From contig JACJYN010000004.1 in assembly GCA_020636095.1 (NCBI GenBank), positions 558,001 through 622,000 of the forward strand: 64,000 nt of DNA, written 5' to 3'. Source of the DNA: Lewinellaceae bacterium. GTDB taxonomy: Bacteria; Bacteroidota; Bacteroidia; Chitinophagales; Saprospiraceae. The translations under genes were made by a program, and so were the position numbers. Under the pieces are notes generated by a model, which did not search any database, was not told the DNA's origin, and worked only from the letters and a program-made list of their open reading frames with translations. This document shows, in pieces, positions 22,773 through 31,862 of this stretch. Numbering within the stretch: the stretch's first letter is position 1; every line of letters starts with the position of its first letter.

Positions 22773-25316
22773 TCAGAACGGATACCCAAAACCCAAATTA
22801 AACGAAACAATATCCGTAAACTTCAACCCGCTTCTTCCCCCATTATCCCGGAAATCCCGGAACCAGTAATCCTGCAAGTTGCCGCTGCCATTCGTGGAAG
22901 GCCTGGGCGCAGCATGCCGCAACTTGGCCGCCATATCCAGCCGCAGGATGAAGTAGGAAAAATCCAGCCGCAGGCCGAAGCCCCCCCCCACGGCTATCTG
23001 CTTGTAGAACGGCTCGTTGGTGTAGACTACTTTCTCTCCCATATTGTCGGTGCAGCTGTACTGCCTGCCTCTGAGCAAAAACTGGGACCCGCAGCGGGCT
23101 GTATCCCGGCGGAAGGTCCAGATGTTGCCGGCATCCAGGAAGAAGGCCCCGTTGACCACCCAGAAGATATTGAAGCGGTACTCCAGGTTGGCTTCCAGCC
23201 GGATGTCTCCTGATTGATAAAGGCGGGTATTGAAGGAGCGGTCGAAGGAAAGGGTGTCTTCGAAGGAGCCGGGCCCCAGCCCCCGGGGCGCCCAGGCACG
23301 GATGCTGTTCGGCCCGCCGGCATAAAATTGTTTGACGTAGGGTACGTCGGTGGTGTAGCCAAAGGGCCGGGCCACCCCCACGGCAAGGCGCGCCGCGGTA
23401 GATCGTTTAGGTGAATGAGACCAGTATTTTCGAAGGTCTGCCTGCATTCGTACGTATTGTGAAAAATCGACGCTTTTACCTTCTTTAAGGCGTAGCTTAA
23501 GCGTATCCTGCACCAGAGCAAAAGCGTTGTAAATGGCGTTGCCTGCCCATACTTCAGCGCCGGCCAGCTCCGTATTGAGCCCTACATAATGAGAATTGCC
23601 CCTCCGGTTGGGGCGTGAGTTGTGAACAAAATTGAGGTCACGGAATAAGAAACTTACAAAGAGTTGCTCGCCGAAGGAACGCGCCAGGAAGGGGTTGACA
23701 TCCAAAATGGAGTCAAAACGGGTGGTTGTAACCGGGAGCAGGTAATCAAGCCCGATGTGGTTGATAATCAGGCGCTGGTTGCGTTTTCGTGGAAAGTCAA
23801 AGCCAAAAGTGCTGGTAAACAGATTGTATTGATAAAAGTCGAGAATGAGCAGGTAGTTGTAACTGGCGGAAAGGCGGGTGGCCGCATTTTCCTGCAACGA
23901 ATTGTAGAAGTTGTCATTTATAAACAACTCCCGCTTCCCCACTTTCGGCCGGTTGAGGCGCCCCCAGATGCCGAGATAGTCAACAAACCGCGGAAGGTAG
24001 AGGTCGGTTTGCAGGCGGATGTCCACCGTGTTCCAGAAACGCTTTTCGGTGATGGCGTTGGGGCTGGGATTAAACTCTACGCCGGCGGAAATATCCGCGA
24101 TCAGTAACTCCGCCCCTTTGAGCAGGTTGCGGTTGCGAAAGGAGGGGCCGAGCGTAAGCCCGATGAGGTTGCCGGCGCCGGAAGCATTGCGGCTGGCGTA
24201 GTTAAGCTCGAAGTCCAGGCCGAGCTCCATCTTCTTATTTTGGGTCAGTTCGATCCTTATATCTAGCCGGCTGGGGTCTTTCGGGTCGGGGTCCTGTTTG
24301 ATGCGCACAAAACGAAATACCCCCAAAGCAGTCAGCTGCTGGTTGGTTAGGTCGAAATCTCTTTGGTTGTACAGGCTGTCTTTTTGTATGTAGAGGTTCT
24401 CGAGAATGGTCTCCGGTTTTATCCGGAAGTAATTGCGAGGAGATCGAAAGCGTATTTGGCTGATAACCGAGTCATTCAGGATGTTTTCTTCCTGCCCGGG
24501 TATGTAATCCATATATACTGTGATGTCGCCTATGGTATAAGCCTGGTGAACACTGTCTTCAGGAGGGAGTAATACTTCCAGGTACAGGTTCGCCCTTTTG
24601 TCCGCCACTGTTGTATCCGCCTCCAGAGGCGCCACGGAATTGGCGTAGAAATTGGCGTATCCGTTGTTTCTAAGATACCGGACGATGCGTTCTTTTTCCC
24701 GGTCGTATAAACTTCCGTCGATGCCGGCGCCTGGCTTCAGCAGGGTGCGCCCTGAAATTCGCTGCAGGGCCCGGTTGATCAGGCTGTCTTCACTGAAGAA
24801 ATAAGTGGTGTCAATGGTAAACTGCTGCCCGGGCTCCACGTGGTAAGTCATGTAAATCTTTTTTTTGCGCACATCGGGTACGGCAAATACATTAGCATTG
24901 AAGAACCCTTTATATTGAAGAAAAAACTTCATGGACTCCTCAGTGGCCTCCGTGAGCTGGGGGTCGTAAATGGCGGGAGGTTCGGAAATGACCCGGCGTT
25001 GCCATTTGTCAAACTTGGTGGTGTCTTTGGTGTCCTGTGTAGCGAAGTAAAACCACTCCCGGGGGATAAAGAAGAACTTGGTGTTCTCTTTTTGTTTGAA
25101 GAGCGTAGATAGTTCGTACTTCAATTCTCGCTTCCGGTTGATGTTGCCCTTGGTTTTTAATTTGATGCTGTTACCTTTGAGTAAGTACTGATCTCCCGGA
25201 AGATACTTGGATGTATTACAGGCAGACAGCAAAAAGGCTGCCATTATTAGCCCGAATGTGTATTTTGCAAAGTGCTTTTTAGACATCGCAATATCAATTC
25301 CTGATGACTCTTTCAA
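22773..25316 (-). CDS. tamL: TamL-type outer-membrane assembly lipoprotein (BamA/TamA superfamily)
   Basis: A large outer-membrane protein. The likely start is the ATG at 25286 (MSKKHFAKYTFGLIM), giving a lipoprotein signal with lipobox LLSAC and mature start CNTSKYLPGDQYLLKGN. POTRA-like repeats occupy about residues 40-400 and a 16-strand Omp85 barrel the C-terminal half, including the RAWAPRGLGPGSF region where Omp85 proteins keep the VRGF-like motif, and a final aromatic strand FNLGFGYPF. In Bacteroidota TamL works with TamB-like proteins in outer-membrane protein assembly. It is divergent from a SpoU methyltransferase gene, an arrangement I recall in other Bacteroidota. Confidence 0.9.
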   Translation of the reverse strand: MKESSGIDIAMSKKHFAKYTFGLIMAAFLLSACNTSKYLPGDQYLLKGNSIKLKTKGNINRKRELKYELSTLFKQKENTKFFFIPREWFYFATQDTKDTTKFDKWQRRVISEPPAIYDPQLTEATEESMKFFLQYKGFFNANVFAVPDVRKKKIYMTYHVEPGQQFTIDTTYFFSEDSLINRALQRISGRTLLKPGAGIDGSLYDREKERIVRYLRNNGYANFYANSVAPLEADTTVADKRANLYLEVLLPPEDSVHQAYTIGDITVYMDYIPGQEENILNDSVISQIRFRSPRNYFRIKPETILENLYIQKDSLYNQRDFDLTNQQLTALGVFRFVRIKQDPDPKDPSRLDIRIELTQNKKMELGLDFELNYASRNASGAGNLIGLTLGPSFRNRNLLKGAELLIADISAGVEFNPSPNAITEKRFWNTVDIRLQTDLYLPRFVDYLGIWGRLNRPKVGKRELFINDNFYNSLQENAATRLSASYNYLLILDFYQYNLFTSTFGFDFPRKRNQRLIINHIGLDYLLPVTTTRFDSILDVNPFLARSFGEQLFVSFLFRDLNFVHNSRPNRRGNSHYVGLNTELAGAEVWAGNAIYNAFALVQDTLKLRLKEGKSVDFSQYVRMQADLRKYWSHSPKRSTAARLAVGVARPFGYTTDVPYVKQFYAGGPNSIRAWAPRGLGPGSFEDTLSFDRSFNTRLYQSGDIRLEANLEYRFNIFWVVNGAFFLDAGNIWTFRRDTARCGSQFLLRGRQYSCTDNMGEKVVYTNEPFYKQIAVGGGFGLRLDFSYFILRLDMAAKLRHAAPRPSTNGSGNLQDYWFRDFRDNGGRSGLKFTDIVSFNLGFGYPF

Positions 25317-26068
25317 TTAATAAGATAAAATACATCAAATCGCTGCGCCTTAAGAAGTTTAGGCAAAAATATAACAATTTCATCGTCGAAGGGGATAAAA
25401 TGGCAAGGGAGTTATTGGCTCACACCCCCCAACGGGTGGTTGCCCTCTACGCTCTGGAGAGTTGGCTGGCGGGGGCGAATGGAGTGAGCGCTCTTTCGCC
25501 GGAGAAGATTTTTTCGATAACGGCGGCTGAGCTGAAAAAAATTTCCAACCTCAATACCCCCAACCAGGTGCTGGTAGTAGCGGACATACCCGAAGCTGCT
25601 CAAGGGCCTGAGCCGCTGGAAAAAGCTCTGTCCCTTTATCTCGACGGTATACAAGACCCCGGTAATATGGGCACCATTCTGCGCATCGCCGATTGGTTTG
25701 GTATAAGCCGGGTCTTTTCATCTCCCGATTGCGTTGACCCCTTTAACCCCAAAGTCGTGCAGGCTACGATGGGCGCCTTCCTCCGGGTTTCCTGTATCGA
25801 AACCACTATTGATCGGCTGTACCAGGAATATCCCGGCATACCTATTTATGGAGCAGTAATGGACGGAGAGAATGTATTTCACACCAGCCTGAAAGGCGCG
25901 AATGGGATCATCGTGATCGGCAATGAGGGTAGCGGAATCTCGCCGGAAGCAGAACGCCTCCTGTCTCACCGCATTTCCATACCTCCCGCCGCCCACAGCG
26001 GGGCAGAGTCCCTGAATGCAGCGGTTGCCACCGGCATCTTGTGTGCGGTATTCCGGAACAGGGGCTAA
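25304..26068 (+). CDS. TrmH/SpoU-family RNA 2'-O-methyltransferase
   Basis: A 254-residue SPOUT methyltransferase that would use SAM to methylate a ribose in tRNA or rRNA. A substrate-binding N-terminal domain (NKIKYIKSLRLKKFRQKYNNFIVEGDKM) precedes the knotted catalytic domain with the three SpoU motifs: DGIQDPGNMGTILRIADWFG, IVIGNEGSGISPE and ISIPPAAHSGAESLNAAVA. The target nucleotide cannot be assigned. Its start lies 17 bp from the preferred tamL start on the other strand, so their promoters must overlap the coding ends. Confidence 0.94.
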   Translation: MTLSINKIKYIKSLRLKKFRQKYNNFIVEGDKMARELLAHTPQRVVALYALESWLAGANGVSALSPEKIFSITAAELKKISNLNTPNQVLVVADIPEAAQGPEPLEKALSLYLDGIQDPGNMGTILRIADWFGISRVFSSPDCVDPFNPKVVQATMGAFLRVSCIETTIDRLYQEYPGIPIYGAVMDGENVFHTSLKGANGIIVIGNEGSGISPEAERLLSHRISIPPAAHSGAESLNAAVATGILCAVFRNRG

Positions 26069-26134
26069 TGTCGGGGCTCACGCAGAAGCGTATGGAAAGC
26101 GCCGTTTTGAATCGCTGCGCGCCAATCCACCTTC

Positions 26135-27244
26135 CTACAACAATTTCTTCAACTCCCGCTCTATCTGTTCAGCTCCTCTCAGGTTCACTGCGGCAATCTT
26201 TCCTTCCCGGTCGATCAGGAAAGTGCGGGGAATACTGGTGACACCGTATTGGGCAGCCGGGGCCGATTCCCATTTTGCCAGGTCGCTGACGTGGTATTCC
26301 CACTTCAGGTTGTCCTGTTTGATCGCATCGACCCAACGTTTTTTCTGATCTTCCATGTATTGGTTAGCGGCTGCTTCATTACCGAAGCGGCTGCGTGTTC
26401 TGGAGTCTATACCGTCCAGGGAGACACTGAAGACCGTGAAGCCTTGAGATTTGTATTTATCGTATACCCTGACTACATTCGGGTTTTCCCGGCGGCAGGG
26501 GCCACACCAACTGGCCCAGAAATCGAGCAGTACGATGCTCCCTTTGAGGTCAGACAGGGAATAGTCTTTGCCATTGGGGTTGGGCAGGGTTATGTCCGGC
26601 GCCGGCTGCCCCACCCGAATGAGCTGATTCGCCATTTGGGACTGGTACTGGCGTTCTATTGCTGAAATGAATTTAGCGTACTCTTGCGCAGATTCAGAGG
26701 CGGGGTCAAGCTTGGCCAGTGCTTTTTTCTGGGTATCCAGAAATTGCCCGGAGGCGCCCAGTGAGCGGTAAGCGACAAAGGCGCCCAATTCCGGATTGGA
26801 AACAGTATCTATATAAGTGGCGATGTCATCGGCACTGAATTTTCTCTGGAACAACCCGTTCATTATGTTGGCCAGTGACTGGCTGTTTCTGGAACCCGTG
26901 ATCGAGAATTCATAATTTTGAATGGTACCCAGGTCTCCCTCAATCTCAACCACTTTCTCCGAACCATCCATCGCCAGGTTGACCCGCTTGGCGCCCAGCC
27001 GCATCTGATAAATACCGGGAGGAATGCCTTCCGGAAATTCAAATTTGAAATTACCGCTACCGTCTACCTCCGCTTTTGCCAGTACGTTGCTGGCTTTTCC
27101 TATCACTACGTGATCCAGAAAAACCTGGATGTTGGCGGCATTATTGATGGTTCCGTTTATCACTGTTCCTTTCACGGGGGTATCGCATTGCCAGGTAGTG
27201 AAAGCCAGAAGCCCAGCGATAAGGATTATTGCGATGTTTCTCAT
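26135..27244 (-). CDS. TlpA-like thiol-disulfide oxidoreductase with DUF4369-type N-domain
   Basis: A 369-residue exported protein. Its hydrophobic N-terminus (MRNIAIILIAGLLAFTTWQC) could be a lipoprotein signal ending at C20, although the lipobox is poor. Residues about 25-115 form a beta-rich DUF4369-like domain; residues 210-369 are a thioredoxin/AhpC fold with the redox motif WASWCGPCRRENP (C247, C250) and a cis-proline region GVTSIPRTFLID. It probably reduces or exchanges disulfides in the periplasm, for example in cytochrome maturation. A family B palindromic element lies just upstream. Confidence 0.92.
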   Translation of the reverse strand: MRNIAIILIAGLLAFTTWQCDTPVKGTVINGTINNAANIQVFLDHVVIGKASNVLAKAEVDGSGNFKFEFPEGIPPGIYQMRLGAKRVNLAMDGSEKVVEIEGDLGTIQNYEFSITGSRNSQSLANIMNGLFQRKFSADDIATYIDTVSNPELGAFVAYRSLGASGQFLDTQKKALAKLDPASESAQEYAKFISAIERQYQSQMANQLIRVGQPAPDITLPNPNGKDYSLSDLKGSIVLLDFWASWCGPCRRENPNVVRVYDKYKSQGFTVFSVSLDGIDSRTRSRFGNEAAANQYMEDQKKRWVDAIKQDNLKWEYHVSDLAKWESAPAAQYGVTSIPRTFLIDREGKIAAVNLRGAEQIERELKKLL

Positions 27245-27314
27245 GTTCAGCAGGATTTTATATTAATGTAATGAAAATTAGGGTTCTTTTTTCTGATGCG
27301 CCATCTGGCTTTAG

Positions 27315-27472
27315 GAGCCTGTCGGAGAAGTACTTGATGGACTGCGAACGGCAAATATTATTCTGCACTTCGTTGCTTTTAAGTCGCGTAGCGCCACTAT
27401 GCCCCTTCATTGCGCCTCGTTCAGAATAATATTTGCTCGTTCTCGTTTCGCCAACACTTCTCCGACAGGCTC
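27315..27472. repeat. Family B palindromic element, copy 2
   Basis: This 158-bp element has perfect 17-bp ends GAGCCTGTCGGAGAAGT and its complement. It is flanked by TTAG at 27311-27314 and 27473-27476. Read on the minus strand, a frame open throughout encodes a peptide that shares 41 of 53 residues with the segment inserted in the propeller protein at 2330. Here the frame is not part of a recognisable gene. Confidence 0.85.
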
Positions 27473-27537
27473 TTAGATGTAGAATCCCCTTTCCCCGGTT
27501 TATTCTGAGCCGCAAAGATAATAAGTATCAGGAGAAT

Positions 27538-28176
27538 TCAATAGACAAGGTAATTGATGAAAAAGAAAATAACCAGGTAGACCCACAATCCATCGAGAAA
27601 GTGCCAATAGATAGTGAGCAGGCGCAACTTAAGGCGTTTCTCCGGGTCGGAAAAGTAAACCAGGACGCTTACCGGCTCCTTCATCCGTTTTCTGGCGGTC
27701 CAGAAAAAGGCGGCGAGAAAGGGCAGGCCTGCGATGACGTGAGCCAGGTGCAAACCGGAGATAACATAGAGATAGCCCGCAGAATTGTCGCTGTGGATGT
27801 AAATCTGATTGGCAAAGAGTTGACTCCAGCCGATCAACTGCAGGCCCATGAAAAGGAAAGACAACCCAATAGTTGCTAACAGCGCAGATTGGTAATTCCG
27901 GGTTTTGTCCGCCTTGTAGCATCGCCTGGCCCAAACCATGGTGGCGCTACTTGCCAGTAAGATCAATGTGTTGAACAGAAATATATTGGGCAGCCGTAAG
28001 GGGGGGAGCTCATTCTGCACCCGGGTGTAGATGAATGCGACAGAAAAGGCCAGAAAAAGGGCCGTGATGCCAAAGAGCAGCAGTGTGAGAAGTACATTGT
28101 AAGGGTGAAAGGCAAATGAATCGTATTCACTATTGAAATCCTGCTTTTCTGCGCTGTTAGATTGTGTTTCGCTCAT
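27538..28176 (-). CDS. Heme-copper oxidase subunit III family protein
   Basis: A 212-residue integral membrane protein with five hydrophobic helices (about 27-50, 63-83, 94-117, 134-158, 189-210). It has the subunit III hallmarks SGLHLAHVIAGLPFL and the terminal YWHFLDGLWVYLVIFFF, matching cytochrome c/quinol oxidase subunit III. Subunit III supports the catalytic subunit I but is not itself redox-active. No subunit I or II gene is adjacent, so it may serve an oxidase encoded elsewhere. A DUF2256 gene lies 58 bp upstream on the same strand. Confidence 0.92.
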   Translation of the reverse strand: MSETQSNSAEKQDFNSEYDSFAFHPYNVLLTLLLFGITALFLAFSVAFIYTRVQNELPPLRLPNIFLFNTLILLASSATMVWARRCYKADKTRNYQSALLATIGLSFLFMGLQLIGWSQLFANQIYIHSDNSAGYLYVISGLHLAHVIAGLPFLAAFFWTARKRMKEPVSVLVYFSDPEKRLKLRLLTIYWHFLDGLWVYLVIFFFINYLVY

Positions 28177-28234
28177 GCTATTTTAGGTTAACGGCTTGTA
28201 AAAGTTTAAGGGCAGTTGTGGCGCCGGCCAGCAA

Positions 28235-28399
28235 TTAATCAGGGCGCGGCCCCTTTTTTTTCGCTTCTTGCCGACAGCGCTCGCTGCAATATCTGACCTC
28301 TTCCCAGCAGCGGGCCCACTTTTTGCGCCAGGTGAATGGAAGGCCACAGTGGGCACATATCTTATGTGGCAGGTTTTCTTTTTTCCGGCGCCTGGGCAT
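28235..28399 (-). CDS. DUF2256 small zinc-binding protein
   Basis: A 54-residue basic protein with the DUF2256 pattern: MPRRRKKENLPHKICAHCGL, PFTWRKKWARCWEEV, RYCSERCR. The CxxC and CxxxC pairs (C15, C18 and C38, C42) suggest a structural zinc site; another Cys is at 31. The family has no proven function. The ATG at 28399 is preceded on the minus strand by a short spacer and the gene ends 58 bp before the oxidase subunit III gene. It is too short for most default gene-finding cut-offs. Confidence 0.8.
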   Translation of the reverse strand: MPRRRKKENLPHKICAHCGLPFTWRKKWARCWEEVRYCSERCRQEAKKKGPRPD

Positions 28400-28485
28400 G
28401 TTACTTGCCAAAGATGATTATTTTCCAGGCTAAACAACAGGAGCCTATAGAAGGTTTTACCAGTTTTTCCTTAATTTTCAGGCCG

Positions 28486-29340
28486 ATGAAATGTAATAAC
28501 TGTCAGACCATATTGCCTGCCGGCGCCCGCTTTTGTTTCAACTGCGGCGCGCCCCAGCCTCCTGAACCCAAACGAGAGGCTAAGCCGCCGCCCAAGCCTA
28601 TGGTCGACCTCGGTGGCAATATAGAACAGCAATTAGTGGAGCTTTTCTTCCAGGCTCTGCGCCGGCGAGTGGAAGAAGAACATCAGCCAGAACAGTTTCA
28701 ACAGTATTCTGAACGGCTTTATGAGTCGGGCTTTCGGGATACAGTCGCCCGCAAGGCCGCTCACCTGGGCGAGGCGTTGCGCTCACTCGATGCCAAAGGA
28801 GCAGCTACTGCCCGGGAAACCAACCGGCGCATCATCCGGTTGTTTGAAGAGCAACTGGATTACTTCATCATCCGCTATTGCCAGGATATGAACGAGATTC
28901 CCCTGCCTGAAGCCATCCTCCGATGGCAGGGAGTGGAAAAAGACTCCATCAACTTTTTTAAAATGGCGCTCGATTACCTGGACTTTGGCAGCGAGCCTGA
29001 TGAAACGGTTTATACAGATTTTCTGAAAATGCCGGTGGATAAATTAAAAAACGCCGGAAAGTTTTTCCTCTTTCCTCAGCGAGATGAACGCATTCTGCTG
29101 ATTTGCGACCAAAGCCTGCTCGGCTCCTGTAAGGAAGGTTTCGCGCTTACGGAACGCGGCTTGTATTGGAAAGCGCAACTGCAAACGGCCCGCCAGGTGG
29201 CTTTCGGCGCCCTGGAAAGTGTTCGCCGCGAAAAAGACTGGCTGTTGATCAACGGGCATTTTTTCAATGCCAACCCTTCCCTGAACCTCAAAATGATGAA
29301 GCTGCTGAAAAAGCTCAGCAGGCTATATCCGTTCCCCTGA
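28486..29340 (+). CDS. Zinc-ribbon protein of unknown function
   Basis: The 284-residue product should start at the ATG at 28486, not at an upstream in-frame ATG at 28336, which would overlap the DUF2256 gene. It opens with a zinc ribbon (MKCNNCQTILPAGARFCFNC), a Pro/Lys-rich linker, and a long helical region (ERLYESGFRD, NRRIIRLFEEQLDYFIIRYCQDMNEIPLPEAIL). The C-terminal domain (about 205-284), with ERILLICDQSLLGSCKEGFALTERGLYWK, resembles PH-like domains that sense or switch in stress proteins, but I cannot name the family. No signal peptide or membrane segment is visible. Confidence 0.75.
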   Translation: MKCNNCQTILPAGARFCFNCGAPQPPEPKREAKPPPKPMVDLGGNIEQQLVELFFQALRRRVEEEHQPEQFQQYSERLYESGFRDTVARKAAHLGEALRSLDAKGAATARETNRRIIRLFEEQLDYFIIRYCQDMNEIPLPEAILRWQGVEKDSINFFKMALDYLDFGSEPDETVYTDFLKMPVDKLKNAGKFFLFPQRDERILLICDQSLLGSCKEGFALTERGLYWKAQLQTARQVAFGALESVRREKDWLLINGHFFNANPSLNLKMMKLLKKLSRLYPFP

Positions 29341-29361
29341 CAGTTATTGATGGCATGTCGC

Positions 29362-30429
29362 TTAAAAGGTAATAGCAACCTGCCTGGTCAGCGGATAACC
29401 CACACAGGTCTGGACTACTCCGTCGGTAACCTTACTGCTGAGGGGCCCTTCCTGCCCGTACATGATGATCTCTCCTTCCTGGCAACGGGCAGTGCAACTG
29501 GTGCAAATGCCACTTCGGCAGCTGTACGGCAGGTCGAGGCCCGCTTGCCCGGCAGCCTCTAAAATCGTTTGTCCGGCTTTTATATTAAAAACAACTTCTT
29601 CTCCGTTTCTCGCCAGGGTAACGGTTGCGTCCGGGAACTGCTCAGCCGGCGGGCGCAGAGGGGGCGTAATGGTGAATATTTCTTTGTGTATTTGCCGGCC
29701 CGGATAACCCAAAAAGCGAATGGCCATTTCCGATTTCAATAGTAGCCCCGGCGGGCCACAGAGGTAGAAATCGACCGGGGAACCGTCCGCCGGCACATTT
29801 TTTTGAATGAGTTCTTCCAGCAGGGCATTGCCCATTCGTTTTGGGAGAACCTGAGCCTGAATGGCTCCGGCAATTTCGGATACAGGGCTTTTAGGGGTGC
29901 TGAGCAGCAATAGGGCCCGGAAGCGCTCGGGATAAAGCTGAAGCCATTTGTTCAACTCCTTTCCGAAAATTAGATTCTTCTCATCCCGGTTGGCGTAAGC
30001 CAATATCAAGTGAAAATGCGGCGTACAGGCAAGCGCGTATTTGATGATCGAAAATACGGGGGTAATGCCACTGCCACCTGCCACCATAAATAAATAATGA
30101 GGCCGCTGCGGGAAAGCCGGAAGGGTGAATTGCCCGGCGGGCGGCAGGGCGGCCAGAATATCGCCGGCCCCGGCCCGGCCCACCAGAAAGGAAGAAACCA
30201 GCCCGTTGGGCTTTCGTTTGACAGTAATAATAGGATAATGGTCAACGCCCGGGCTGGAGGAAAAAGAATAAGAACGGCGGACTTCCTTGCCGTTGAATGT
30301 CAGAATCAGCGTCAGGAATTGACCAGGTTTGTACGAGAAAAAACCATCGATCGGTTTCAGGACAAGGCTCACTGCATCAGTAGCTTCTGCCCTTTTTTCG
30401 AGGATTTGAAGATGTAGCCTGTTTTTCAT
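29362..30429 (-). CDS. FAD/NAD(P)-dependent reductase with 2Fe-2S ferredoxin domain
   Basis: A 355-residue electron-transfer protein of the PaaE/HCP-reductase type. The FAD domain carries RRSYSFSSSPG (RxYS, about 51-61), the NAD(P) domain MVAGGSGITPVFSIIKYAL (about 115-133) and DFYLCGPPGLL, and the C-terminal plant-type ferredoxin domain has CRSGICTSC plus a later CVGYPL cysteine, giving the four 2Fe-2S ligands. It would pass electrons from NAD(P)H through FAD and the cluster to an oxygenase or similar partner, which is not encoded nearby. Confidence 0.93.
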   Translation of the reverse strand: MKNRLHLQILEKRAEATDAVSLVLKPIDGFFSYKPGQFLTLILTFNGKEVRRSYSFSSSPGVDHYPIITVKRKPNGLVSSFLVGRAGAGDILAALPPAGQFTLPAFPQRPHYLFMVAGGSGITPVFSIIKYALACTPHFHLILAYANRDEKNLIFGKELNKWLQLYPERFRALLLLSTPKSPVSEIAGAIQAQVLPKRMGNALLEELIQKNVPADGSPVDFYLCGPPGLLLKSEMAIRFLGYPGRQIHKEIFTITPPLRPPAEQFPDATVTLARNGEEVVFNIKAGQTILEAAGQAGLDLPYSCRSGICTSCTARCQEGEIIMYGQEGPLSSKVTDGVVQTCVGYPLTRQVAITF

Positions 30430-30558
30430 AGATGCGGGTAAAGATAAATCGGGCTTGGGAAAAAAGTCAAAATATGTTTTCTTTACGGTTTAATTCAAAA
30501 AATGTTCGTTTTGCAAACAAGGCAATGTTCAATGTGTTCTAAGACAGTGTGATCAGTT

Positions 30559-30592
30559 TTTGTTTCCTCATTTGTGTGCTGCCGTATTTTTG
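30559..30592 (+). promoter_or_regulatory. Candidate Bacteroidota promoter for pdhA
   Basis: TTTG (30559-30562), a 22-bp spacer and TATTTTTG (30585-30592) fit the TTG-N17-23-TAnnTTTG pattern. The start codon at 30670 lies 77 bp downstream. Confidence 0.5.
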
Positions 30593-30669
30593 CAGTACCT
30601 TTAAGGACACTCACTTGCATTAACCAGTGGGCTCTGCATCCACAAAATTGCCAAAAACAGAACCAATCT

Positions 30670-31719
30670 ATGGATACAGCAACAGGTAACAAGAAAAAAA
30701 ACACCGGGAAAAAAGCATCTGCGGCCAACAAGTCAACTTACAGCAAGGAAATGTATCTGAACTGGTACGAACTCATGTTTAGAATCCGCAAGTTCGAGGA
30801 GCGTGCCCTGATGATGTACGGCCAGCAAAAAATTCGTGGGTTTTGCCATGTTTATATCGGCCAGGAAGCCATAGCTGCCGGCATGGAATCAGCCATACGC
30901 CGGGAAGATGCCATCGTGACGGCTTATCGCCAGCACGGCATTGCCCTCGGGCGGGGTTGCGCTACGGACGCCTGTATGGCAGAGTTGTTTGGAAAGAAAA
31001 CCGGTATTGTAAAAGGAAAAGGAGGCTCTATGCACTTTTTCTCCGCCGAGCATCGATATTTTGGCGGCAACGGCATTGTCGGCGCTCAGATTCCCATCGG
31101 AACGGGTATTGCTTTCGCTGAAAAATATAAAGGTACCGACAATCTATGCGTCACGATGTTCGGAGATGGCGCCGCCCGGCAGGGGGCGCTTTACGAATCC
31201 TTTAATATGGCCATGAGCTGGAAAATACCGGTTTTGTACGTGGTGGAAAACAATGGCTACGCTATGGGCACCAGCGTTAAACGGACCAGTAACGTTACGG
31301 AGCTGTATACCTTGGGGGAATCCTTTGATATGCCCGGGGAAGCCGTCGATGGCATGAACCCGGTAGCGGTCCATGAAGCTGTGGCCAAAGCAGCCGAACA
31401 CATTCGCGCCGGCAACGGCCCCTACCTCCTCGAAATGCGCACCTACCGCTATAAAGGCCATTCGGTTTCTGACCCCGCCAAATACCGCACCAAAGAAGAG
31501 GTTCAGGAATACAAGGACCGCGACCCTATTAAAATGATCGAAGAGGCCATCCTTAAGGGCAAAATAGGCACAGAAGAAGACCTCAAAACGATTCAGGAAA
31601 AAATTAAAAAAGAAATCGCCGATGCGGTCCAATTTGCTGAAGAGTCCGATTTCCCGGATCCTTCTGCGCTTTGGGAAGAAAACTACGTACAGGAAGACTA
31701 TCCTTTCATTATGGATTGA
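30670..31719 (+). CDS. pdhA: Pyruvate dehydrogenase E1 component, alpha subunit
   Basis: The product (349 residues from the ATG at 30670, preferred over an upstream in-frame ATG at 30574 that precedes the promoter) is the alpha half of the thiamine-diphosphate E1 enzyme. It has GFCHVYIGQEA, YRQHGIALGRG, GKGGSMHFF, and the TPP/Mg motif GDGAARQGALYESFNMA ending in ENN. TYRYKGHSVSDPAKYRTKEE contains the phosphorylation-loop-like region. A Lys/Ala-rich N-terminus is low complexity. The beta subunit is not in the window, so E1 subunits are probably encoded apart. It is monocistronic, with its own promoter and terminator. Confidence 0.95.
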   Translation: MDTATGNKKKNTGKKASAANKSTYSKEMYLNWYELMFRIRKFEERALMMYGQQKIRGFCHVYIGQEAIAAGMESAIRREDAIVTAYRQHGIALGRGCATDACMAELFGKKTGIVKGKGGSMHFFSAEHRYFGGNGIVGAQIPIGTGIAFAEKYKGTDNLCVTMFGDGAARQGALYESFNMAMSWKIPVLYVVENNGYAMGTSVKRTSNVTELYTLGESFDMPGEAVDGMNPVAVHEAVAKAAEHIRAGNGPYLLEMRTYRYKGHSVSDPAKYRTKEEVQEYKDRDPIKMIEEAILKGKIGTEEDLKTIQEKIKKEIADAVQFAEESDFPDPSALWEENYVQEDYPFIMD

Positions 31720-31740
31720 TCCTTTTTCTTGATTGGGGCC

Positions 31741-31781
31741 AAACGGCGGGAGGGGAGATAAGCCTTGCCGCCGTTTTTTTT
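31741..31781 (+). terminator. Intrinsic terminator after pdhA
   Basis: AAACGGCGG pairs with CCGCCGTTT, followed by a run of T, 22 bp after the pdhA stop. Confidence 0.8.
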
Positions 31782-31813
31782 TATCAAAACCCTGACAGAT
31801 AGAAAACTTTAAT

Positions 31814-31821
31814 TATTTTTG
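31814..31821 (+). promoter_or_regulatory. -7 box for the TPR gene
   Basis: TATTTTTG matches TAnnTTTG, 41 bp before the ATG at 31863. Confidence 0.4.
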
Positions 31822-31862
31822 CGTGGCTTTTTCAAACCGGACTGAAAACTGACAAATTAAAA

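Noticed and set aside
27258..27515. 85-codon minus frame over the family B element as a real gene
   Set aside because: Almost all of it is the palindromic element; there is no credible start or flanking coding sequence. It is reported only as a repeat-encoded peptide.
28336..28485. Upstream extension of the zinc-ribbon gene
   Set aside because: It would overlap the DUF2256 gene on the other strand, and the zinc ribbon begins directly at the ATG at 28486.
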